From: Promethearchaeota archaeon
Lineage (GTDB): Archaea > Asgardarchaeota > Lokiarchaeia > Sigyniarchaeales > SOKP01
DNA length: 63,884 bases
Assembly (NCBI GenBank): GCA_030603385.1
Contig: JAUVXW010000025.1
Coordinates: 1 to 63,884 of the forward strand
Reading direction: 5' to 3'
This document shows positions 45,253 to 54,549 of this stretch, piece after piece (position 1 is the stretch's first letter; each line of letters starts with the position of its first letter). The notes beneath the pieces are model-generated. The model had not been told where the DNA came from, ran no database searches, and saw only the letters and a program-made list of their open reading frames with translations. Position numbers and translations under genes: made by a program.

Positions 45253-45462
45253 CTAAACATGCTCTTCAAAAAAACCTAATAATTTCAGATTTTTATACTC
45301 GTTGTGTAAAAATTCTCGTAGCGCAATACGAATTGCTTCAGATCGACTAGGGACTACCTTCATTTTTATGAGTTTCTGAATATTTTGATCATATATTTGA
45401 GGTAAATTAATAGTAATATTAACCATCTTAGGTTTAGTTTTCTTTTTCTCACTGCCCATCAT
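45253..45462 (-). CDS. Ribbon-helix-helix DNA-binding protein
   Basis: A 69-residue protein with the MetJ/Arc/CopG pattern: a strand VNITINLPQIYDQNIQKLI, then VPSRSEAIRIALREFLHNEY. The N-terminal 14 residues are basic. It is probably a dimeric repressor; no antitoxin/toxin pair is visible, since the adjacent genes are unrelated. A TATA-like region lies at 45575-45605. Confidence 0.85.
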   Translation of the reverse strand: MMGSEKKKTKPKMVNITINLPQIYDQNIQKLIKMKVVPSRSEAIRIALREFLHNEYKNLKLLGFFEEHV

Positions 45463-45782
45463 TTATTTAACTCCAAACTATATGAATTTTAAATTGTTGT
45501 TGTTAACAAATGAAAAACTGAATAAGAAACTCAGATATATTCTTGTCCCTACTCTTTTCACTCTTTTCTAATAATATATAGTAAGTAAACTATTAATATA
45601 AATTTATTTATCCCTATTTAAAGTATTTAAAGATTCCAATATCAGATATAAATTATTTTGATTTTTTAATTATTTAGATGAACAATTTATATGAATAAAT
45701 AATAATATGATTGAAAATATTTTATTCTTATTAAAAAACCAACCAATCTTTAATAAACATCTCTTTAGATAAAATTTTTGAA
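45463..45782 (-). other. Intergenic stretch with promoter-like sequence
   Basis: 320 bases between the ribbon-helix-helix gene and bud32. It is very A+T-rich and probably carries the promoter of the RHH gene. TTAGTAAGTAAACTATTAATAT-like sequence around 45575-45600 might be an operator, but I see no convincing inverted repeat and no RNA gene. Confidence 0.3.
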
Positions 45783-46457
45783 TTATAATCTATCTTCTGA
45801 TTTCACATATCTGCCACGTGTCTCGATGGCATTAATATTTTTAATAATCTGATTACATTCATTCTTGTTTGTTTTCTCATATTCAGATCTATAACCTTCA
45901 AGAAAAGCTTTAAAACAGAATTCATAGTCATTTCCATGAGATGAAATCAATACTCTCTTAAGGAGATGAAGGTCTACGCTCTTGTCTTCTATTGTGTCAG
46001 AATAATCATGTAATCCAAAATCGATAAGAAAGATCTCTTCTTCCTTTGTAATTATTAAATTGCTAGTCGTAATATCACCATGGATATGCCCGTTTTTATG
46101 TAATGTAGCGACATCAGTTCCAATCTGTCTAAAATACTGATCTTTTTTATTATCCTCTAAGTTTTCTAAAAGATTTTTTAGTTTTTCTCCCTCAATATAT
46201 TTCATTATTATAGTTGGATTTTTAGTATCGATTTCATAAACTTGAGGGACATTTAAACCATAGGATTTAACCTTGATTAATGCTCTTGCTTCATTCAAAG
46301 TCCGTTCAGTTCGAATTCTTTTATCAATTTCTTCTAAACGATATTTTTTTGGAATTCGATATTTGAATATTACCTTTTTTCCAAACCAATAACCAAGCCA
46401 AAGACTAGCTTCAGCACCTTTATGAATTAATATCTCTTTATATATCTCAGAACTCAT
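45783..46457 (-). CDS. bud32: Bud32 kinase of the KEOPS complex
   Basis: A 224-residue atypical small kinase: GAEASLWLGYWFGKKVIFKY with the ATP-site Lys, RTERTLNEARALIK, the catalytic HIHGDITTSNLII, and the metal site FLIDFGLHDYSD. The C-terminal tail ends RGRYVKSEDRL, as in Bud32. It acts in KEOPS for threonylcarbamoyl-adenosine synthesis at A37 of tRNAs. It overlaps the kae1 stop by 4 bases, so both are co-translated. Confidence 0.93.
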   Translation of the reverse strand: MSSEIYKEILIHKGAEASLWLGYWFGKKVIFKYRIPKKYRLEEIDKRIRTERTLNEARALIKVKSYGLNVPQVYEIDTKNPTIIMKYIEGEKLKNLLENLEDNKKDQYFRQIGTDVATLHKNGHIHGDITTSNLIITKEEEIFLIDFGLHDYSDTIEDKSVDLHLLKRVLISSHGNDYEFCFKAFLEGYRSEYEKTNKNECNQIIKNINAIETRGRYVKSEDRL

Positions 46458-47482
46458 GTTTTCTTTTCAAGCCTCCATGGAACTGTAATATTATCCATCC
46501 TTTCTTTGGGTTTGATTATAGTTTCTGTCATTTCATGCCCACCTTCAGATAAATACCTTAAAATTCCAGTCCATGCTATCATTGCCCCATTATCTCCTGC
46601 ATACTTTAAAGGAACTACTTCAAATCGAGCATCATGTTCATCACTAATATATTGAATCATTTGCTGTAATCTTTTATTTGCTGCTACTCCACCTGTAAGT
46701 AATACCTCCTTTATCTCTGTATGAGCAAGTGCTCGTTCAGTTACTTCAGTTAACATAGCAAACGCAGTTTCTTGGAGTGAATTTGCAACATCATTTAAAT
46801 TATATTTGTTATTAAAATCTGGAGATTCTATTAATCGTTTAGCAGCTGTATAGATTCCTGAAAATGATAAATCCATTCCTTTAACAATATATGGTAATTG
46901 AATATATTTTTTTGATCTTAATGCCAATTTTTCGATCTTTGGTCCTCCAGGATGACTTAATCCAGCATCTCGAGCAAAAGAATCAATCATATTGCCGACT
47001 GCTAAATCAAGAGTTTCTCCAAAAATCTGATATCTGTTTGATTCGTAAGCACTAATAATAGTATTACCTCCGGAAACGTATAAAGTTAAGGGATCTTCAA
47101 TCTTACACATTAGACGTCCGATCTCTACATGTGCTATGCAATGATTCACACCTACAAGAGGGACTTTTAAAATCTGACTTAACATCCGGGCAACTAAAGC
47201 CCCTATTTTTAAGACAGGGGCTAAACCCGGACTTTGACTGAAGGCAACTAGATTAATGTCTTTTATTGATAAATTTGCTTCTAAAAGTGCTTTATCAATT
47301 ATTTTTGCAAAATTATTTAGGTGATGCTCTCGTACTAAAGCAGGATGGAGCCCACCTTTTTCAGGTATGAAAGTATCATTTATTAAGGTGTGTACTTCTC
47401 CTTTAAAGTCAACTATACCTACGCCCCAAGTGTGTGCCGTACTTTCAATACCTAAACAGAATTTTTTCATTAATTCCGCCAA
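46454..47482 (-). CDS. kae1: tRNA N6-threonylcarbamoyladenosine synthase subunit Kae1
   Basis: A 342-residue ASKHA-fold protein; the Met at 47470 (MKKFCLGIESTAHTWGVGIV) is the more likely start. Iron ligands are in NHCIAHVEIGRL, and VLLTGGVAANKRLQQMI binds the nucleotide. It transfers the threonylcarbamoyl group to tRNA. It lies in the archaeal cluster rpo7-spt4-DUF359-eS24-S27ae-kae1-bud32. Confidence 0.95.
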   Translation of the reverse strand: MAELMKKFCLGIESTAHTWGVGIVDFKGEVHTLINDTFIPEKGGLHPALVREHHLNNFAKIIDKALLEANLSIKDINLVAFSQSPGLAPVLKIGALVARMLSQILKVPLVGVNHCIAHVEIGRLMCKIEDPLTLYVSGGNTIISAYESNRYQIFGETLDLAVGNMIDSFARDAGLSHPGGPKIEKLALRSKKYIQLPYIVKGMDLSFSGIYTAAKRLIESPDFNNKYNLNDVANSLQETAFAMLTEVTERALAHTEIKEVLLTGGVAANKRLQQMIQYISDEHDARFEVVPLKYAGDNGAMIAWTGILRYLSEGGHEMTETIIKPKERMDNITVPWRLEKKT

Positions 47483-47580
47483 AATTTACTAATAGAAACC
47501 TTAAAATCCTTAAATTGATAAAGAAATGTTTAAAAAAGATTTCAACCAAGAATTAAAGTATTTTTAATTTTGAGCCTAAT

Positions 47581-47796
47581 TTAACTCTCTAAAGATTTTA
47601 CACGTCTTCGAGGAGCCCTTCTAGCAGTCTTTCCTTTAGCAGCACCCTTTCTTTTAAATACAGCATAACCACATTTACCACAACTCCATCGGTCATAATG
47701 GTTTGCTAGAAAATAACTTGGTCCACATTTAGGACATGACCTATGAGTCCTTACTAACTTGTCCCCTTCGAGTTTATAATATTTTGATGCATCCAT
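47581..47796 (-). CDS. rps27ae: Small ribosomal subunit protein eS31 (S27ae)
   Basis: A 71-residue zinc ribbon protein: HRSCPKCGPSYFLANHYDRW, then SCGKCGYAVFKRKG and a basic tail. In eukaryotes it is fused to ubiquitin; the archaeal gene, as here, is free. It lies 22 bases downstream of eS24. Confidence 0.95.
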   Translation of the reverse strand: MDASKYYKLEGDKLVRTHRSCPKCGPSYFLANHYDRWSCGKCGYAVFKRKGAAKGKTARRAPRRRVKSLES

Positions 47797-47818
47797 TTCT
47801 AATATTAAATTCTTTTAA

Positions 47819-48169
47819 TTATTTAAATAAATGTTTGTAAGGTTCTTTTCTCCTTTTTAACTGATATATTTCGATTCGCTTTTCTTTCTCAAGATTGCGG
47901 ACTTTTATATGAAAAGGTTCAAAAAATTGAAGTTCCTTTGCATTATCATAGATATATACTTTTCCTATAGAATAAGATGCCCCAAAACGAGTATCAAGTT
48001 TTTTCACTATAGTTAATTTCTCATCAGAACCTTGTAATGCAGAGATTTTCTTTTTTATGTCCAATCGATTTGGAGTACTAGCCCCAAAATGATCAACTCT
48101 AAATGTTAACTCTATTCTATCGATTAATGGGTTTTTCTTTTCTTCAATAATTTCAATTTCAAATGACAT
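47819..48169 (-). CDS. rps24e: Small ribosomal subunit protein eS24
   Basis: A 116-residue eS24 with NPLIDRIELTFRVDHFGAST and RFGASYSIGKVYIYDNAKEL, both family signatures, and a basic C-terminus. It lies between the dephospho-CoA kinase gene and S27ae. Confidence 0.94.
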   Translation of the reverse strand: MSFEIEIIEEKKNPLIDRIELTFRVDHFGASTPNRLDIKKKISALQGSDEKLTIVKKLDTRFGASYSIGKVYIYDNAKELQFFEPFHIKVRNLEKEKRIEIYQLKRRKEPYKHLFK

Positions 48170-48321
48170 TTTGAACCTTTTTTTCTTGTGTTGCTTAAAT
48201 CCTATAAGCTATAATAAGATTCTATATGATTTATAGAAATCAAAAGAATAGATAGAAAATAAAATTTTGCTTTTTAGAATTATAAATCCTTTAATCAATG
48301 CTAAGAGATTAATAAAAGGAT

Positions 48322-48918
48322 TCAAAATTTTTCCATTATTGCTATAACTTTCCTTACTTTTTCTTGTATATTATTATCAATATTCACAATCACAATTCCT
48401 TCTGGAATTACAAATTTAGAATCTGTTATTGGTGGTTGGCCATAAAACGCAAAATTACCTCCTTGTTCTTCTATAGGAAGTTCTAAAATAAGAGGAAGTA
48501 TAAGCAAATCCTCTTCTCCTTCAGTTATCTTAATTAAGGATTTCTTACCAGAATCAATAACTTTCCTGAATAGCTCCCAACAACCTTTATGAATTGTACC
48601 AACAGGGTTTTGAAATTCAATAACATCTTCAAAAAAGCCTTTAAAATCAATATTGATTTGATTCCTTTGGGTTTTTTCATCAATCACACAGATTTTAATA
48701 AAGGATTTCAAAAAAAAATTAGAGAAGAAATCTTTTGCAACTATATCTCCTACAATGTAAAAATTTAAGGTTAAATTTGATTTTAAATAATCTCTGAAGA
48801 TATTTTCTACTTGAATAATTGTCTCTTCCCGAGTGCCAGCAATTAAAATATCAAGTGGTTCTGCAAATGAATGTCTTTTCTCTTGAGGAATTCTTAAATT
48901 GTAATCCATTGATATCAA
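48322..48918 (-). CDS. GTP-dependent dephospho-CoA kinase (DUF359)
   Basis: A 198-residue DUF359/PF04019 protein. Conserved parts are VGDIVAKDF, ICVIDEKTQRN, FQNPVGTIHKGCWEL, TEGEEDLLILPLILELP and YGQPP. The archaeal enzyme phosphorylates dephospho-CoA with GTP in the last step of CoA synthesis. Its position between spt4 and eS24 is the standard archaeal gene order. Confidence 0.92.
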   Translation of the reverse strand: MISMDYNLRIPQEKRHSFAEPLDILIAGTREETIIQVENIFRDYLKSNLTLNFYIVGDIVAKDFFSNFFLKSFIKICVIDEKTQRNQINIDFKGFFEDVIEFQNPVGTIHKGCWELFRKVIDSGKKSLIKITEGEEDLLILPLILELPIEEQGGNFAFYGQPPITDSKFVIPEGIVIVNIDNNIQEKVRKVIAIMEKF

Positions 48919-49030
48919 GTATTTTAAGAATAATAAATATAAAAAATGTTATAAAAATAAGTTAGAAAAAGCTCAATAAAATATATTACCCTACTTGAAT
49001 TTCGGGTTTATGTCGTTTAGATTAATCAAT

Positions 49031-49219
49031 TTAACGAACTCTTAAAGCGTACTTGCCAGGAAAATGGATTTTAAGATATTCTGCGAATTTAGACTCTTTT
49101 GGTTTGATAATTATGACCTGTCCTGTGAAATCCTCACTCAGAGTGTGTGTTTTACATTTAGGACATATAGTTTCGTTTTTAGTTATTAAATGGCAATTTT
49201 TGCATGCTTTTTCTTTCAC
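49031..49219 (-). CDS. spt4: Transcription elongation factor Spt4 (RpoE'')
   Basis: A 62-residue zinc protein: KACKNCHLITKNETICPKCK, then SEDFTGQVIIIKPKESKFAE and GKYALRVR at the end. It pairs with Spt5 as elongation factor. It follows rpo7 by 28 bases. Confidence 0.95.
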   Translation of the reverse strand: MKEKACKNCHLITKNETICPKCKTHTLSEDFTGQVIIIKPKESKFAEYLKIHFPGKYALRVR

Positions 49220-49247
49220 TTAATCACCTAAAGTCTTTATACTTTAC

Positions 49248-49850
49248 TTAATCTGAAGTGCCTTCTTCTTCACTTACTTTTGTTTGTTCTGTCTGCTTTT
49301 TAGAATATTCTTCTTCAATATCATTTTCTATCCAAACTTCCTTTCCTAGAAATTTCTGCCTCATTGTCAAACCAAGTTTTCCGCTTCTTCCAGTACCTAA
49401 GGATACAGCAATTATTTTAGCTCTCACTTGATCATTTACTTCAAGGATTTTTCCAGTTTCTTTACCAATAAATCGGTTTCCAACTTGTTCATAAGAGATA
49501 TAGTCATCACAGATCTGAGATACATGAACTAATCCATCCAATGGGCCTAGTCGTATGAAAGAACCAAAATCAACAATTTCTACTACGGTTCCCTCAACAA
49601 CTTCTGAAACTGTTGGTTTAAACGTAAGGATTCTAAATTCTACCTCATGGAACGTGTTAGCGTTACCCGGTATTATTATTCCTTTTCCTACAGAAAGAAC
49701 ATCAACAACAGCTATAATGAATCCGTAGTCGCGAGTAATAATACCCTCATAATCTTCACTTAAGATTATTCGTGCACTCAAAGTTTTTTCTTGACCAAAA
49801 AGAAAAGGTGGTATTTCAATTTTTCCGCCAATAGTAAAAAGTTTAAACAT
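49248..49850 (-). CDS. rpoE1: DNA-directed RNA polymerase subunit Rpo7 (RpoE1)
   Basis: A 200-residue Rpo7: an N-terminal RNP-like domain (MFKLFTIGGKIEIPPFLFGQ) and an S1 RNA-binding domain (GTVVEIVDFGSFIRLGPLDG, then LVHVSQICDDY). It forms the RNA polymerase stalk with Rpo4. It has an acidic C-terminal tail. It is the first gene of the cluster running to bud32. Confidence 0.95.
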   Translation of the reverse strand: MFKLFTIGGKIEIPPFLFGQEKTLSARIILSEDYEGIITRDYGFIIAVVDVLSVGKGIIIPGNANTFHEVEFRILTFKPTVSEVVEGTVVEIVDFGSFIRLGPLDGLVHVSQICDDYISYEQVGNRFIGKETGKILEVNDQVRAKIIAVSLGTGRSGKLGLTMRQKFLGKEVWIENDIEEEYSKKQTEQTKVSEEEGTSD

Positions 49851-50161
49851 ATGAATATACCCGTTAAATAAATGAAGTTTAACGAAGTCTTGTATTTTAG
49901 AATGAATTAAAAAATTAATAGTTTGTGGTTTTCTAATTCTATAAATATTGGAAAAAGAACTCTTTAATCCTTTATTCTAAAAAATAAATTGATAAATTAA
50001 AAAATTAACTTTTTTATAGCTATTCACAGTTCGAGGATAAAGATCTAGATTAATAAGTTTAAATGGTGGGACATCTCTTAAAAGATAGAGTTATTAAAGA
50101 TACTTTAATTTTTTTTAAATATTCTTTATAGATTTAATAAAAAAATAATGGAAATTTGAAT

Positions 50162-50965
50162 ATGTCTGGTTATATTGGTAAGAAAATTAGATTGGAAAGA
50201 ATCATTAATAGAGAGACAAAAAGAACAATTATAATTCCCATGGATCATGGATTAACAGTAGGACCAATTAAAGGAATCGAAAAAGATTTAGGAGAAGTTG
50301 TAAATAAAATTGCTCTTGGTGGTGCTAATGCTGTTATAGGTCATGTTGGTATCCCTTTATATGCCCACAGGGGCTATGGTCCAGATATTGGATTAATTTT
50401 ACATTTATCAGGTTCAACCTCGTTAAGCCCAGATTCAAATTATAAAGTTTTGATAAATACCGTTTTAGAGGCTGTAAAATTTGGGGCAGATGGAGTTTCA
50501 ATTCATATTAATATTGGTACCAAGTCAGATCCCGAAATGTTAGAAATTTTAGGAAGTGTCTCAAGAGAATGCAGAGATCTGGGAATGCCACTCATAGCGA
50601 TGATGTATCCTAGAGGTGAAAATATAGAAAATGAACAAGATGTCGAGGTAGTTAAGATAGCTGCTAGAGTTGCAGCTGAATTAGGCGCCGATATAGTAAA
50701 AACCAATTGGACGGGGGATCCTGATTCCTTTAAAGAAGTTGCTGATGGTTGTATGGCACCAGTTATAATCGCAGGAGGAGAAAGGGCAGGAATAAGAGAT
50801 ATTTTAGAAATGACTAAGCAATCTGTTGAAGTGGGGGGTGCTGGTGTAGCATTTGGAAGGAATGTTTTCCAAGCAGATGATCCGACTAAATTTGTAAGAG
50901 CTCTATATTTGATTGTGCATAAAAATTACGATGTAGATGAAGCAATAAAAGAATTAAGTCTCTAA
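50162..50965 (+). CDS. 2-amino-3,7-dideoxy-D-threo-hept-6-ulosonate synthase / class I aldolase family
   Basis: A 267-residue DeoC/LacD-type barrel starting MSGYIGKKIRLERIINRETK, then IIIPMDHGLTVGPIKGI and the Schiff-base Lys in ADIVKTNWTGDP. The KIRLERI start and PMDHG motif are those of archaeal ADH synthase, the first enzyme of the alternative route to 3-dehydroquinate. Archaeal fructose-bisphosphate aldolase is a close relative and cannot be ruled out. It is a single gene. Confidence 0.8.
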   Translation: MSGYIGKKIRLERIINRETKRTIIIPMDHGLTVGPIKGIEKDLGEVVNKIALGGANAVIGHVGIPLYAHRGYGPDIGLILHLSGSTSLSPDSNYKVLINTVLEAVKFGADGVSIHINIGTKSDPEMLEILGSVSRECRDLGMPLIAMMYPRGENIENEQDVEVVKIAARVAAELGADIVKTNWTGDPDSFKEVADGCMAPVIIAGGERAGIRDILEMTKQSVEVGGAGVAFGRNVFQADDPTKFVRALYLIVHKNYDVDEAIKELSL

Positions 50966-50986
50966 ATTATAGGTTTTTTTATCATT

Positions 50987-51151
50987 TTAATGCGAATCTA
51001 TATATTTTAAATATTCCAAACATATCTCAACAAATTGACCTAATGCTTCTTTTTCAACATTTTCGGGTGTGTCTAGTCTTGTATGATAATAAGGAGGAAG
51101 TTCATCTTTTAAGTTAAGACCTCCTATCGAGGCTGCAGAGATTCCTTTTTT
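50987..51151 (-). pseudogene. C-terminal remnant of an M28 aminopeptidase
   Basis: The minus strand reads GISAASIGGLNLKDELPPYY, HTRLDTPENVEKEALGQFVE and ICLEYLKYIDSH, then a stop. PPYYHTRLDTPENV is the conserved C-terminal zinc-ligand segment of M28 metallopeptidases. The frame is closed upstream by a TGA and the other 250 or more residues of the enzyme are absent, so this is a relic. Confidence 0.6.
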
Positions 51152-51268
51152 TCATCTTAACTATACGGACAATTGTTCAAACTCACCCTTTTCGACAATT
51201 TTATTATGTAAATATTAGTGATAAGATTAAACAATTAAAAATAGGAATTAATTATAAAATAGTCACAA

Positions 51269-51646
51269 TTATATTAATTTCGCAATCTTTTCAGTTGTTC
51301 GTTTACAATCTAAAAAGATTAACCCGAGCCTTACGTCCTTCGTTGTAGAAACCGTTAATACCGCATTGGGACCAGCTTGTAGGACTAGGAGATAGCCTTC
51401 TCCGCCTTTTACATACAACTGCTCGAATTCCCCCTTTTCCATCTCGATAACAGCCCTTTCGGATAAGGAGAGAAGTGCAGCAGTCATTGCGGCGATCCTT
51501 GTCTCATCAACACCTTGAGGTAGAGCTGAAGCAATTGGTAAGCCCTCAGCAGACACTATTGCAGCGGCTTTAACTTCTGGGATGGCTGACAATAACTTCT
51601 TCAAAATATCATCAAGTGTATCAGTAGTCGGTTCCATGGAAGTCAT
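51269..51646 (-). CDS. Roadblock/LC7 domain protein
   Basis: A 125-residue roadblock/LC7 protein: LDDILKKLLSAIPEVKAAAI, VSAEGLPIASALP, AAMTAALLSLSERAVIEMEK, then YLLVLQAGPNAVLTVSTTKD. MglB and eukaryotic LC7/Ragulator proteins of this fold regulate small GTPases, and Asgard genomes hold many. It is richer in G and C than the flanking DNA, which contains almost no other genes. Its GTPase partner is unknown; the Rab-like gene at 54 kb is the nearest candidate. Confidence 0.9.
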   Translation of the reverse strand: MTSMEPTTDTLDDILKKLLSAIPEVKAAAIVSAEGLPIASALPQGVDETRIAAMTAALLSLSERAVIEMEKGEFEQLYVKGGEGYLLVLQAGPNAVLTVSTTKDVRLGLIFLDCKRTTEKIAKLI

Positions 51647-51992
51647 TTTTTCCTGTTATTTAGATTTAGGATATTTATAGAGATAAATTACAATATAATA
51701 ATATAGATATAATTTTCTTATTTTAATATTATTTATTTTTTTGTATTACTTATTCTCTAATAAATTATATTATTATTTATTTATTAATTTAGGTTTGAAA
51801 TTTTTGTATTGTAATGATGTAGAAGATGATATAGCTTTTAAAATCTTAGAATATACAAATTTTATATTAGTTATACCTTATAATTTTTGTCGTTTCTATG
51901 ATGGATTCAATAATTTTACCCCACATTATTAAGGAAAATTAATTATTAGGTTATTAATTATTTAATTAATACAATTCTTTATCTGATTAATT
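51647..51992 (+). other. A+T-rich gap with no supported gene
   Basis: 346 bases, mostly A/T. A 63-codon frame at 51741-51932 is open but is full of Tyr, Phe, Leu, Ile and Asn, as expected from random A+T-rich DNA. I see no RNA gene. The upstream regions of both flanking divergent genes lie here. Confidence 0.35.
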
Positions 51993-53141
51993 ATGGACTA
52001 TTGGACTGGAGTAGATGAGGTTTATAACCTTACTTTATCCCTCTCATTTTTCTTACTTATGTTTCTAATGTTTCACATAGGAAGAAAGGGATATAAAGCA
52101 GATAATCGGTATGGGGGTGTTTCTACTATAATTTGTGGTTTCTGCTTTTTGATTTTTGGATATTATAATTCTATTGTAAGATTTTTTCCTTACCCATATA
52201 ATGGGTTTATGGTATGGTGGATTGGGATTATTTTATTTGTCAATTTGATTTTTTTTATGACAATTAAAAGGGAAATAAAGAAGATTAGTAAGGAAAATCT
52301 AGAAGAGCCCTTAGAGGGAGGAAGAAGACCAGTTTTAAGAAGATATATAGAAAGAATGACCAAAGAAAATCCTTATATCGAAGAAATTACATTTAAAATG
52401 GAATTGATTAGAAAGAGCTTTCATTTAACCGGATTATTGTTAGTATTAGCATATTTTGGTTTTTTCTCTCTTCTTTACCCAGTTACACGGATAGTAAGTG
52501 ATAGTGTGATTGTGTTAATAAATGATATAGGCCCAGCATATGAACTTATATGGGGTGACATAGCTCTATTTTATTATATTCCAGGTGATTTTCGGGCAGT
52601 AATTGGTTTAACTATGATGGCCTTAATCGGCGCTTTAATGTTTGCATTAATCTCTGATTTAATCCGTATAATTTGGGGTCCAGAATACTCAGTTTTTAAT
52701 TTTTTAACTAAATCAATGCTAAGAAAGAAAGAAAAAAATGCGGCAGGTCCACAAATTTATATAATTACAGGATTTATCTTCTCTTACATGTTATATATGG
52801 CAGGAATTCTTAATATTTTAGCGGTATTTTCTGGAATACTTATAGCGTGCCTTTCAGATGCGACAGCAGCTTTGATTGGAAGAAGATACGGAAAACATAA
52901 AATCCAAGTAAGAAGCAAAGACATAAAATCTATTGAGGGTTTTTTAGCTGGGACTATCCTAGCATACATTATAGGATTTATTATCGTAGGTCCAATTTAT
53001 GCAATAATCGGAGCTGTTATATTTTTTATCACAGATTATTTCCCTATATATACCGCTGATAATTTATTAAATCCGATATTTATTCCAATAGGAATTCAGA
53101 TTTTAATAAATATATTAGGGTTACCAGTTGGATGGTTTTAA
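51993..53141 (+). CDS. Dolichol/polyprenol kinase-like membrane protein (SEC59/DGK1 family)
   Basis: A 382-residue polytopic membrane protein with about nine hydrophobic helices. Family motifs are MELIRKSFHLTGLLLVL, CLSDATAALIGRRYGKHKI and SIEGFLAGTILAYI, as in the CTP-dependent dolichol kinase/diacylglycerol kinase/phytol kinase family. The substrate is probably an isoprenoid alcohol or lipid head group. It is followed after 33 bases by a HAD phosphatase that may act in the same pathway. Confidence 0.78.
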   Translation: MDYWTGVDEVYNLTLSLSFFLLMFLMFHIGRKGYKADNRYGGVSTIICGFCFLIFGYYNSIVRFFPYPYNGFMVWWIGIILFVNLIFFMTIKREIKKISKENLEEPLEGGRRPVLRRYIERMTKENPYIEEITFKMELIRKSFHLTGLLLVLAYFGFFSLLYPVTRIVSDSVIVLINDIGPAYELIWGDIALFYYIPGDFRAVIGLTMMALIGALMFALISDLIRIIWGPEYSVFNFLTKSMLRKKEKNAAGPQIYIITGFIFSYMLYMAGILNILAVFSGILIACLSDATAALIGRRYGKHKIQVRSKDIKSIEGFLAGTILAYIIGFIIVGPIYAIIGAVIFFITDYFPIYTADNLLNPIFIPIGIQILINILGLPVGWF

Positions 53142-53174
53142 TAATATATATAAATTGATATGTTTTCTTGAGAA

Positions 53175-54020
53175 ATGCGCGAATTATTAGATTACTTGAA
53201 AAATATTCGACTTGCTATATTTGATCTCGATGGTGTGGTTTATCGTGGAAATACATTAATTCCAAATGCTGATAAAGTTATAAATGAACTTAAGGATCTG
53301 TCAATTAAAGTAGTTTATAATTCTAACAATTCAACCGCAACAAGGAAAACGTATGTAGAGAGATTGGAAAACCTCAATATTAAGAGTGAAATAACAGATT
53401 TTTATACAAGTGCATCTATAACCTCTGCCGAGATCACAAATATTAAAGAAAAAGCCAATATTTATGTAATAGGAGAAATGGGATTAAGACAAGAATTAAA
53501 ATCTCTAGGCCATAATATTGAAACAAACCCTACAGACTACAAAGATATTGATTTTGTGATTGTCGGTCTTGATAGAGATTTTAAATATGATAAGTTAGCA
53601 ATTGCTCAAAGATGTATATTAGAGGGAAATGCACAATTTTATGCAACAAATACGGACTCTACTTTACCCGTTGCTAGAGGCTTTAAACCAGGAGCAGGTG
53701 TAATGGTTAATGCTTTGACCACTTGTACAGGTAGAGAACCTATTAGAATTTTTGGGAAACCTGAACCTTTCGGTATTGAACTAATTTTAAATGATGCCAA
53801 TATTCCTCCCAAGCAAGTATGTATCTTAGGGGATCGGCTAAACACTGACATATTAGCGGGCAATAGAGCCGGAATTATATCAGTAGCAGTTTTAACAGGA
53901 GTTACTACAAGAGATATGATTGAGAACATAAAAGAAAAGGTAATAAAGTCAAAAGACTTCGATACAAATCTAATCCCTGATTTAGTTATCGAAAAATTAG
54001 CAGATATTTTTAAAAATTAA
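53175..54020 (+). CDS. HAD-IIA family phosphatase (NagD-like)
   Basis: A 281-residue HAD phosphatase: motif I FDLDGVVYRGNTLIPNA, motif II VVYNSNNSTAT, and CILGDRLNTDILAGNRAGI with the metal-binding Asp residues. The C2-type cap is characteristic of NagD, 4-nitrophenylphosphatase and phosphoglycolate/glycerol-phosphate phosphatases. The substrate is unknown; proximity to the lipid-kinase-like gene suggests glycerol phosphate or an isoprenyl phosphate. Confidence 0.85.
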   Translation: MRELLDYLKNIRLAIFDLDGVVYRGNTLIPNADKVINELKDLSIKVVYNSNNSTATRKTYVERLENLNIKSEITDFYTSASITSAEITNIKEKANIYVIGEMGLRQELKSLGHNIETNPTDYKDIDFVIVGLDRDFKYDKLAIAQRCILEGNAQFYATNTDSTLPVARGFKPGAGVMVNALTTCTGREPIRIFGKPEPFGIELILNDANIPPKQVCILGDRLNTDILAGNRAGIISVAVLTGVTTRDMIENIKEKVIKSKDFDTNLIPDLVIEKLADIFKN

Positions 54021-54021
54021 A

Positions 54022-54549
54022 TCATGTGTTAACAATTTTGGCTTGTCTTAACATTAATCTTCCTATTTCTAAAAATACTTCTTGTACATTTTGGCCATCT
54101 TTAGAAGAACATTCGATATAACCGAATAAATCATTACTTTTTGCTAATTCATATGCTTCATCTCTAGAAACAGCTCTTTTGTATTCGAGATCTAATTTAC
54201 TTCCAACCATAATAATAGGTATTTGATTTAAAGGTCCTTTATATCCATGTTTTAAAATATCTAGCCAATCTTGAAAATTTTTGAGTGAACTATATCGTGT
54301 GATATCATACATGAAAATTCCACCAGAAGCACCTAAAACATAGCTAGGTAACAAGAATCTGAACCTATCTTCTCCAGCAAAATCCCAGATTTGTAAAGTA
54401 ACTCGTTTTTCTTGAATTTCTAACTTTTTTATATGAAAGTCGACACCAATAGTGATTTCTGAATCACTCTTAAATACACCGGTGAGATAGCGATTTATTA
54501 ATGTAGTCTTTCCTACTCCACCGTCTCCAAATAGGCAAACCTTAAACAT
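54022..54549 (-). CDS. Rab-like small GTPase
   Basis: A 175-residue small GTPase of the Ras superfamily. G1 is GDGGVGKT (residues 8-15), G2 is TIGVDFH, G3 is WDFAGEDRF (55-63), G4 is VGSKLDLE and G5 ECSSKDG. Differences from eukaryotic Rabs are Glu60 in place of the catalytic Gln and Ser in the G4 Asn position. There is no C-terminal Cys for prenylation, so it is probably soluble or held on membranes by a partner. It is convergent with the HAD gene. Roadblock proteins nearby are possible regulators. Confidence 0.9.
   Translation of the reverse strand: MFKVCLFGDGGVGKTTLINRYLTGVFKSDSEITIGVDFHIKKLEIQEKRVTLQIWDFAGEDRFRFLLPSYVLGASGGIFMYDITRYSSLKNFQDWLDILKHGYKGPLNQIPIIMVGSKLDLEYKRAVSRDEAYELAKSNDLFGYIECSSKDGQNVQEVFLEIGRLMLRQAKIVNT

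Noticed and set aside
45253..45462. Antitoxin of a type II toxin-antitoxin system
   Set aside because: The ribbon-helix-helix protein stands alone; neither neighbour is a toxin-sized gene on the same strand within operon distance.
51741..51932. 63-codon open frame rich in Tyr, Phe and Asn
   Set aside because: Composition is what random A+T-rich DNA gives; no ribosome binding site and no recognisable sequence.
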